From contig CM037590.1 of assembly GCA_021018995.1 (NCBI GenBank), forward strand, positions 107,695,097-107,759,096: DNA of 64,000 nucleotides, in the 5' to 3' direction. Positions within the stretch are counted from its first letter, which is position 1. Each line of letters begins with the position of its first letter. The notes beneath the pieces are model-generated. The model was not told the origin of the DNA, did no database searches, and saw nothing but the letters and a program-made list of their open reading frames with translations. The translations under genes and the position numbers were made by a program. Below are positions 55,970 through 64,000 of the stretch, piece by piece. The stretch comes from Chloranthus sessilifolius (Eukaryota > Streptophyta > Magnoliopsida > Chloranthales > Chloranthaceae).

Positions 55970-58140
55970 GTGTCTAGAGGAAATTCTTGATATTTGAGAA
56001 CCAAGGTAGCTCATCATCAGGCTTTGTAGGTTCCTTAATCTGAAGGCAGAAGGCCGGCTCATTCCTTTGCTCGATCATGTTCGGCTTCATCTCAGCACCA
56101 TACGAGATTTCTATCATTAATGCCAACGTTGCTAGTGCATCGGCAAAACGATTCCTTATTCGGGGGACATATAAGAATGTCACATCTTGGAAGCAAGCTA
56201 TCTGATCCTCGAGGTGCTCATGGTAGGGGATCAATTTCTCGTCTTTCATTTTCTAGTCACCATTCGTCTGGCATATGATTAACTGTAAATCGCCAAATAC
56301 TCGAAGGTGAGTTATCTTCAAATCAAGGGCCGCCTATAAACCAGCGGCACAGGCTTCGTACTCAGCCATGTTGTTAGTGCAGGGGAAGTTGAACTTGATA
56401 GAGATTGGTACGTGGGATCCTTTCTGCGAAATCAGAATGGCGCCAACTCCTTGACCTTCGGCATTGGCTACCCCGTCGAAGTGCATTACCCAAGATTCCT
56501 CTGCTTCCTCAGTATCGTCTTTCGTCATGAACAGGATATCCTTGTTAGGGAACTCAGTTCTCAAGGGTTCATAATCTGGTAAAGGATTGTCAAAAAGATG
56601 ATCGGCGAGTGCCTGCCCCTTGATCGATTTCTGAGTGACGTACGTGATGTCAAACTTAGACAATAGAAGCTGTCATCGTGCGATTCATTCAGTAAGAGCC
56701 GGCTTCTCGAAAAGGTACTTCAACGGGTCCATTCGAGCCAAAAGTATAACAGCCTGAGATAGCAAGTAATGGCAGAGCCTCTGAGTAGCCCATAAAAGAG
56801 CCAGGCATGCTTTCTCCGAATGAGAATAGCGGTCTCATAATCAGTAAACTTCTTGCTCAGATAGTAAATAGCCTGCTCTCTTCTTCCTGTCTCATCATGC
56901 TGCCCTAAGACACATCCCATCGAAACTTCTGTCGTGGAGAGATACATCAAGAGTGGTCTCCCTGGCTCAGGTGGTACCAACACAGGTGGATTGAGGAGGT
57001 AGCTTTTGATTTTATCGAATGCTGCCTGGCAATCATCGTTCCATTCAATGGGAGAGTTCTTCCTTAGTAGCTTGAAGATCAGTGTGCTGATTGGAGTTAG
57101 TTGTATAATAAATCGATTGATATATTGTATTATGCCCAAGAACCCTTTAACTTCTTTCTCAGTAGACGGTGGTGGCATTTCAGTGATAGCTTTAACTTTG
57201 ACTGGGTTGACCTTGATCCCTCTCCTGCTGACGATGAATCCTAACAATTTTCTGGACATAGCACCAAATGTGCACTTCTATGGATTTAGGCACAATTAGT
57301 ACTTTCTCAACCTCTCAAACAGCTTCTGAAGATTTACCAAGTGATCACCTTGCTCTGGTGACTTGGCTATCATATCATCAACATACACTTTAATTTCTCG
57401 ATACATCATGTCGTGAAACAATGCAGTCATAGCTCTCTGGTACGTCACACCGGCAATCTTTAGCTCAAATGGCATGACCATGTAGTAAAAGGTTCCCCAC
57501 GGGATGATAAACACCATCTTTTCTTGATCTGCCTCTGCCATCTTTATCTAATTGTATCCCGAGAATCCATCCATAAAAGAAAGCATCTCGTGCTTAGCAG
57601 TGTTATCGACCAAGATATCGATGTGTGGCAATGGAAAGTCGTCCTTCGGGCTCGCCTTATTCAAATTGGGCAATCGATACACATGCGAACCTTTCCATCT
57701 TTCTTCGGCACAGGTACAATATTGGCTAGCCATTACGACTATTTGGATACCATGAGAAACCCTGCATCATACTGCTTGATGACCTCATCTTTGACTTGCA
57801 ACATCCATTTGGGTCGGAGACGTCTTAGCTTCTTCTTAATCAGCTTCATATCAGGGTAGAGAGGCAACTCATGCTCGACCAAATCGGTGTCGAGACCAGG
57901 CATGTCCTGGTATGACCAGGTGAAAATATCTTGGCATGACCGAAGGAAGTCGATCATGCCTTTTCTTTTTTTGGGAGATAGCGACGTTCCGATTTTGGTA
58001 ATTCGGGGAATCTCCTCAGTCCCTAGATTAACGTCCTCAATTTCTTCGACAATGGGGGTAGGGTCATGCTCAAATTCAGCAAACCAGTCAAGGTGCTCAT
58101 TGGGGAGCTCCTCCAAAGGAATATCCTTGTCCAGACTCAT
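55970..58140 (-). pseudogene. Tat unit B reverse transcriptase and two RNase H domains
   Basis: RT: a leader with SLDKDIPLEELPNEHLDWFA, LNKASPKDDFPLPHIDILVD, then KVYVDDMIAKSPEQGDHLVN near 57,350. Classical RNase H and connection: VKGFLGIIQYINRFI, TTEVSMGCVLGQHDETGRRE. Archaeal-type RNase H near 56,330-56,510: MHFDGVANAEGQGVGAILIS, NMAEYEACAAGL. Same order as unit A, at roughly 85-90% identity in short stretches compared by eye. Several breaks. Confidence 0.88.
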
Positions 58141-58869
58141 AATTCGTACCTCTTAAATTTCTACAGGAAAGGGGTCGATTTTACGTGGGACGGGTATTTC
58201 GATTAAGGCACCTTTTATGGGTTTTTATCTAGAATTTTAAATGATAATATTTTTGGACTTTGTATTTTTTCAATGTTTTTGAAATTTTTATTTTCTTCAA
58301 AGACGGCCCTTGACAGCACAAGTCTGTGTATATACAAGGTATTGCCTGCCAAGGGCTTATCTCACTTTTTATAGGTTATTTTTTTTGTTAAATGGGTGTC
58401 AAATGTTAGGCCACTCCCTGCTTCCAGGGTTTGGGCAAAGATGCCCAATTGCATACCTGAGAGGCCACTTCTTTACATATTTGGATGGAGGGTGCTAACT
58501 GATATGGCTCTTTAGAGCCAGCCCCCATCATGTTGATCCTCATTTCGTCTGAGATGATGTCCTCAAACGTTAAAACAGTTTTGTGGTGATTCACCACGGG
58601 GGGGTTTGTTCAGGTACGAGCCGTCCTTCCTCAAAGAGGGATAATGTGGCCAAGTCTATCTCCAGGTTGGGATGGGTGATATAGGGATTAGTGGGGTGAA
58701 CTGGTGCTGTAGGTTTGTGTGGGGTTAATCGGGTTTCCCCATTCCAATCAATCTTTACAACCTCAGTGCTCACGAACAAATTTCTGATATGAGACCTGGG
58801 CTGAGATTTCTCCTTTATGTGGATCCCCCTAGCCTTTACAGCTGCCATCACACGGGCTTTCTCCTTAGC

Positions 58870-59910
58870 CTCTCGTACCTCTTCTTCCGTGGGTTTGTAA
58901 CCTAGCCCAAACCTGACTTTCTGTCCGCCCTTAGCTATGACGGGCTCCTTCCTTCCTTATAATTTGGGCCCAAGACCCCTTCCTTTTTTATAGCCCCACT
59001 TTTGGAGCATAGCCACTGCCACTACCATACCACCTCCGGTTCTTAGAATGATGCCTTCGATGAGCTCCGGGAGTATTGTTGACATCTCGTATTCGAAACT
59101 ATGGAGGTCGATGTCTTCAGCAATGTGTGGTATATCCAGTATATTGGGTTTTTCAATGCTATTGGTGGCCTTTTCTTTCTCACTATGCCCCTCTCTGATG
59201 ATTATGATGATCTTATGCCCAGATGCGAATTTGAGTTTCTGGTGCAATGTGGAGGGTATGGCTCCGACTTCATGTAGCCACGGGCGCCCTAACAGTAGAT
59301 TAAACGAGGATTTGATGTCCATCACTTTAAACAATATGGAGAAGGTCATTGGCCTAATTAATAGCTCAAGATCTACTTCTCCCATTATCTCTCTTTGTGT
59401 GTTATCGAAACCTCGGGTGCTAGTTCTCGTGGGTATTAGCATGCAAGGATCTACCCCAATCTTGGTGGTGGTTCTCAGCGGGCATATGTTTAACTCAGAC
59501 CCATTATCGATCAAAACCAGTGGGATTATCATATTTCTAGACTCAACAATTATATTTAAGGATTTTGAGTGACTCCCTCCTTCCTCTGGTAGATCGGCAT
59601 CCAAAAAAGAAATGGCATTTGGGGCCATCACTTGACTAATTATTTGCCTGACTTCATCCGGGCTAACCTAAAGTGACACATGCGCATTCTTCAGTGCTCC
59701 CATTAATGCTTGGAAATGGAGTGGGGACGTCATCAACAGATCCCATATAGTAATATGGGCAGACATTCTTCTCAGCTGAGTCTCCAGTATATGTTCTCGA
59801 CTCATTTTCTCAAATGGATTCATGGCGCTGTCTTTCTTTCCTTCGGGTTGGGCTTGTGCCGCTGCCAGTGCTTCCAGTTGCTTCGAGATCTTTTTGGATC
59901 GGGTCATAAA
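58870..59910 (-). pseudogene. Tat unit B protease and G-patch
   Basis: The protease-like segment MIIPLVLIDNGSELNICPLR and FNLLLGRPWLHEVGAIPSTL is followed by the G-patch GGGMVVAVAMLQKWGYKKGR (near 58,970-59,030). The segment before it (NPFEKMSREHILETQLRRMS) links gag to protease. Collinear with unit A and better preserved here. Confidence 0.85.
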
Positions 59911-60069
59911 GTCTACTGCCCCTTCTCTGTGGCTGTCAGCATTGACATCTGTTTATTCATAACTCAGCGGGACCTGATGAGGATCATAGGTTGGTCCCGA
60001 GATCTAAAATGGTATAGTCGCTGGTATCGGAGGTACTTGCATTACGGGCTCCGGAGGTGTGGGCAACAC

Positions 60070-63000
60070 TTGGTTTACCTCAGTGATAGCTGGTTGGGTG
60101 GAAAATTTGGGCTAGATGGGGGTGGTGAAGCTTGAGGGTGGTGGCACTGGGGAAAAGGGGTAAGATTAGGCCATTGGTAGCTAATAGGTGCTGGTGGGGG
60201 ATTGGGGGTGTGATGGGCTATCTGGTAATTGCCGGGGGTGGTGGTGTATGGTTGGTATGTATTTATATGCACATAATCGATAAGAGTGGGTGACGAAAAA
60301 TAGACCCTAAGATCTAAGGGTTCAGCTCGTGGTGTTGGGCTGGGAAATAGTCTGATAAATTCAGGGGTTCAATCACCCCAATATTCCTTTCTTCATAACT
60401 TCTCGGTAACAGTGCCACATAGCTCTCCTGATCACTGATGTAATCGGATGGATCAAATTCAAATTTCTCCTCATATCCCTCTACCATCCCGATGGTGGGT
60501 TTGGGACCTGCTCCTTCGGTAGGATGTGGTGGCAATGACACTTGATGGATGTTCGTGTGCTGGTTCACTTGAGAAGGCGCCAATGGAATTATTTTTCTGG
60601 CATCGATTAAATATTGGATTGTATGCTTCAATGGGAAGCAGCGATCAGTCGGGTGACCCAGACCCTGGTGAAAATTATAATGGGTATCAGGGTCATAATT
60701 CTTTGGGATCGAGTGAGGAGGAGGTTGCGGTGGATGAACAGTAACTAATCCCTTTTCTATTAATAAAGGTAAAAGTATACTTAGAGATTGCCCCAAGGGT
60801 GAAACACTCGGTCATAGTAGGCTCTCCTCTACTCCGGAGTCATCTGCATTCCTTGCCCATTCTCTATTCTCTGCATCTGCTCAGTTCTTACTGGCGTTGG
60901 CTGTACTGCTTAAATTGGAATGGGGTTATGTTATTATTGGGCCTGGTATTGGCAATGTTTTAGACATCGGCCCCGGTTCTCTTATCGTTCCTCTGTTCCA
61001 AAAATCTTCTAACTCCACTGGCTCCACTTGGTATATTTTTATTTAGGTGACCTTCCCCGATGGCGTCCTCACAGCGATTAGCATTTCTCACCAGATTAGC
61101 GAAGCTGGACTACTGCTGGTATACTAAAAAGTTCAAGATTACTGGCAAGGTATTTTTAGAAATCATCTCGATTTGTTCATCGTCAGGTATCCTGTTTCGA
61201 ACCTAAGCTATTAGTGCTCTCCAACGCCCCAGATAATCACTGAATGTCTCATTTGGGTTCTGGCTTAACCAGGCCAAGTCAGACTTACGTGGTTCGATGT
61301 CTATATTATAGACATATTATTCCTGAAACAAGTGCGTTAGGTCTTTCCACGTTTTCATCATAGACAATTCCAAAGATGTGAGCCATCTCAAGGCTGGACT
61401 GGTCAAACTCTTTTGAAAGACCTTTATCAATAGTCTATCATCCCCTCCATATTGGCACATGTCCCCATAGTAGGACTTAAGGTGTGTAATAGGATTGCCA
61501 GTGTTGTTGTACTTGTCAAAAGCCAGCATTTTAAATTTGGGAGGCAAGGGGACCTCAGTGAACAAACATAAATCTGTGAAGTCTGTGGCATGGATTTCAG
61601 TACCACCCATTTTCATCAAATGCTTATGTATTTTTTCCAACTATTCTTTCAACTGCTCTGACTCCTTAGATATGGGGGCCACTTTCTCGATAGTTGGTTG
61701 GACTTCACTTTGGGCTACCAGGTGGTGGGAAATGATAGGAGGTGGGTTAAGGCTGGCCAATGCCCCAGCATAGGCTCCACTGTTCCTAATCTCGTCCTCT
61801 TCATACTGTTGGTTGACATACTATGCAGTGAGGGCCGGATTCTCTTTCTGGTGTTGAATGGACTGGATGGGAATGACATGAGTGGGGGTTGAGTGAGTTC
61901 ATTGGGGATGAGGGAAAGTTTATTGGATGATGGGATGAGTGGAAGTTAGATTTTGGAGTGGAGCCTAATGAGGCCATTGAGCATGGGGGAAGGTTTGAAG
62001 CTGACTTTGGGATGTAGGGATATGGGTGAATTGGGGTTGATGTAAGGCATGGGTTTGAGCCGAGTATGAGGGTTGTGAGTGGGTGAAATTTTGAAAAAGT
62101 TGTGAATGGTATTGATGGGTTTGGACCATGGACCCTTGATGGGTTTGGGCCATGGGCCCTTGATGGGTCTTGCCCAAAGGCCCTTGATGGGTCTGGCCCA
62201 TTGGCCCTTGATGGGTATGGGCCATGGGCCCTTGATGGGTTTGAGCCATGGGCCCTTGATCGGTTTGACCCATTGGGCCGTGATGGGTCTGGGCCATGGG
62301 CTCTTAATGGGCCCAGCCCAATGGACCTTTGTGGGCCTGGTCCATGGGCCCTTGGTGGGTCTAGGCCATTGCCCTTTGGTGGGTCTGGGCCATGGGCCCT
62401 TGATAGGTATGGGTTATGGGGTTTTGGGCGATGGGGCCTTAGGACATATGAGTAGTGGGGGTTTGGGTAGTGTGGATGATGGGGGGTTGATGGGGGTCAT
62501 GGGGGAATGAGGCATGAAAGCTTGCTAGGGTATGGGATGGATCCATGTGTGTGTGGTGTGGATGAGAGGGGATGTGTTGGGAGGCCTTCCATTTGTTATA
62601 GGTTTGGAACATCTCCTCCATCATGGTCATGGAAGGGGGATCGAATGGAGATGAGCTATTTGATGGTTGGAGGGGTATGGATGGGGTATGGGAATAAGAA
62701 AAATTGGGCATGGCCCCGGTAAAATTGGGCATGGCCCAGGTGAGGGGCGGGATATATGGTGGATTAGAGAAATGAGGTGGGGCATTGGTGGATGGACTAG
62801 GTGTGTATGGGGGATATGTATGGGGCATGGAAGTGGAAGATGAGAGAGGAAAATTGGCCATGGCTTGGGTAAATGGAGGGATGTGTGGGAGATTGGATGT
62901 GGTATGGATGGATGTGGGTGGATCAGGTTGGGAGGATGAGAAATAGGGCATGTTGGTCAAGGTAGAGGATGGGTCTTGAATGGGTGTGGAAGGGAGGTGA

Positions 63001-63349
63001 GATGGATTAGAGATGGCCATGGATGAAGGCATGGCTTGAGAAAATGTCGGAAAATTAGGATTTTAGATATTTTGGGAAGTGGTGGAGGGGAAAATGGGGG
63101 CACCGAACGGGCCAGTTATGGTGAGTTTTACATGGGTGAGAGGGAGGGAAGCGAAGGCCTCTTCGGTGTGGGAATGGGTTGGAGAATGTGGCAGGGATGA
63201 GTCAGGATCGGCATAAGCCGGGTCCACGGCCCACGACATGTCTCGGTATCAGGTTTGGTACGGGTGCCTCGGATGGGGCCCGTAAAGCTTCCTCCTTCTT
63301 CCCCTACAGGATGACGGAGGGTACGTTGATGTCGTTGTGCTGGCACCAA
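60070..63349 (-). pseudogene. Tat unit B gag region with proline-rich leader
   Basis: From right to left on the minus strand: a Pro/Ser/His-rich leader (63,349 to about 61,960) with the 24-base minisatellite, a capsid domain (FQKSLTSPALRWLTSLELSM) near 61,320-61,640, a Cys/His-type segment (HYNFHQGLGHPTDRCFPLKH) near 60,610-60,690, and a Pro-rich linker. Many breaks. Confidence 0.8.
62095..62410. repeat. 24-base coding minisatellite in unit B gag leader
   Basis: About twelve copies, encoding on the minus strand an 8-residue repeat of the type MAQTHQGP. It is the counterpart of 28,865-29,240 in unit A; copy number and variants differ between the two units. Confidence 0.9.
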
Positions 63350-63359
63350 TCAAGACTCT

Positions 63360-64000
63360 ATTTTTAATTTTTAAATTTTAAATTTTTATATTTTTATATA
63401 AGTGAAAAATAAATGAGGGTTTCAGGGCCTTTTTAAATTCCCTTCTCGAGTGGCTTTTATTCCCTAAATAGGTCCCGTGATAAAGGCTCCGAAGCGCTTC
63501 GAAAGAATCAAAGGGAAACCCCTTGATCTATTGAAGGCACGGAAACCAAAGTAAATAACCTGATCTCTCGAAACGAATAAAAAAGAAGTCACCTTCTTTT
63601 AACCAACGAGGGCATATTGCGTGTCAAAAATTGCGGGGCCTAAACAGAGGCACTAAACACATTGATCAGGGAGTCCAGGATGTGAAGCAGGCCACCAGAT
63701 TCAGGCTGCTGTTGTGGACCCAATGCTGGCGCAACTAATAGATGCGCCAGACAAAAAAAAAAACCCTTTTTATGCTAGCGCAACTAATAGATGTGCCAGT
63801 GAAAATTGGGCTCCAGGTTGTTTGACAGCAGTAATTCTAGCCCGAAATGAGTCTCCTAACTGGGTTTTTTTGGAAGTTGGGCTTCCAAGGACCAGCAGTT
63901 TATATGATCCGCTCTCTTTCTCACCGAACCTAAGGGTTTAAGGCCGAATTGTGTTCACTATTGCTCACTTTTTTCTTAGGTTTTAAGCTTGGAATGAGAA
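63360..64000 (-). other. Tat unit B 5' leader, cut by the window end
   Basis: It matches 30,265-30,960 of unit A (for example GAAGGCACGGAAACC and the block ending in TAAGGGTTTAAGGCC). It holds two palindrome copies (63,727-63,749 and 63,776-63,798). No gene. The 5' LTR of unit B should start within about 1 kb beyond the window. Confidence 0.75.

Larger units (their letters stand above)
14804..64000 (-). mobile_element. Tat-lineage (Ogre-like) Ty3/Gypsy chain: tandem units sharing LTRs
   Basis: From right to left the minus strand reads unit B gag-pol, a 3' region with antisense genes, LTR3, unit A complete from 5' leader to polypurine end, LTR2, a stub with only a polypurine end and a primer-site end, LTR1, and 80 bases of another 5' leader. 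Tat identity rests on four things: the VYVDDMIAKS RT motif, a second archaeal-type RNase H after the classical one, a G-patch after the protease, and a long 3' region. Both units are decayed with ten or more breaks each. LTR2 and LTR3 differ by only a few bases per hundred in the stretches I compared; LTR1 and unit B look older. The span includes the nested Athila 2. Confidence 0.8.

Overview
The window is repeat-rich nuclear DNA of a flowering plant. I see no rRNA, tRNA, organelle or intact host gene. Almost every base can be assigned to Ty3/Gypsy LTR retrotransposons of three plant lineages (Tekay/Del chromovirus, Athila, Tat/Ogre-like), nested in each other. All coding parts are decayed and are described as fossils. 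The species cannot be told from the sequence.

Layout. (1) About 1-7,490, minus strand: a Tekay-type chromovirus (gag, RT, RNase H, integrase, chromodomain, initiator-Met-tRNA primer site), broken. (2) About 7,490-14,803, plus strand: the 3' half of an Athila-type element: env-position ORF region, long 3' untranslated region, polypurine tract and LTR. Its gag-pol should lie left of the Tekay copy, outside the window. (3) About 14,804-64,000, minus strand: a chain of Tat-lineage units sharing LTRs. From right to left it reads: unit B (gag-pol 63.3-54.7 kb, then a 3' region holding antisense genes), LTR3 (31.66-33.15 kb), unit A (31.65-17.97 kb), LTR2 (16.43-17.97 kb), a unit reduced to its two ends, LTR1 (14.88-16.31 kb), and the first 80 bases of another unit. 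(4) Inside unit B, on the opposite strand, lie two captured gene-like regions: an intron-containing plant mobile domain (PMD) gene and a second ORF region resembling the retroelement-associated DUF7745 family. (5) The PMD gene is split by a nearly complete, young-looking Athila element, 37,957-50,963, with paired LTRs and the target duplication GTATC.

Inferred order of events: Tat chain first; then Athila 1 into the Tat chain; then Tekay into Athila 1. Separately, Athila 2 went into the PMD gene of Tat unit B.

The most unusual signal is in the non-coding parts. The Tekay element and both Athila families carry arrays of short, mostly palindromic motifs centred on TCGA (TTGATCGATCAA; CCTATCGA/TCGATAGG; CCTGTCGA) whose spacings are again and again exactly 21 bases, with 31-32 and 51-52 also present, as expected for whole turns of the DNA helix. 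The Tat chain has its own dispersed perfect palindrome (arms TGGCGCAACTA and TAGTTGCGCCA around one base) in LTRs, 5' leaders and next to the captured genes. One copy is present in LTR2 and absent from LTR3.
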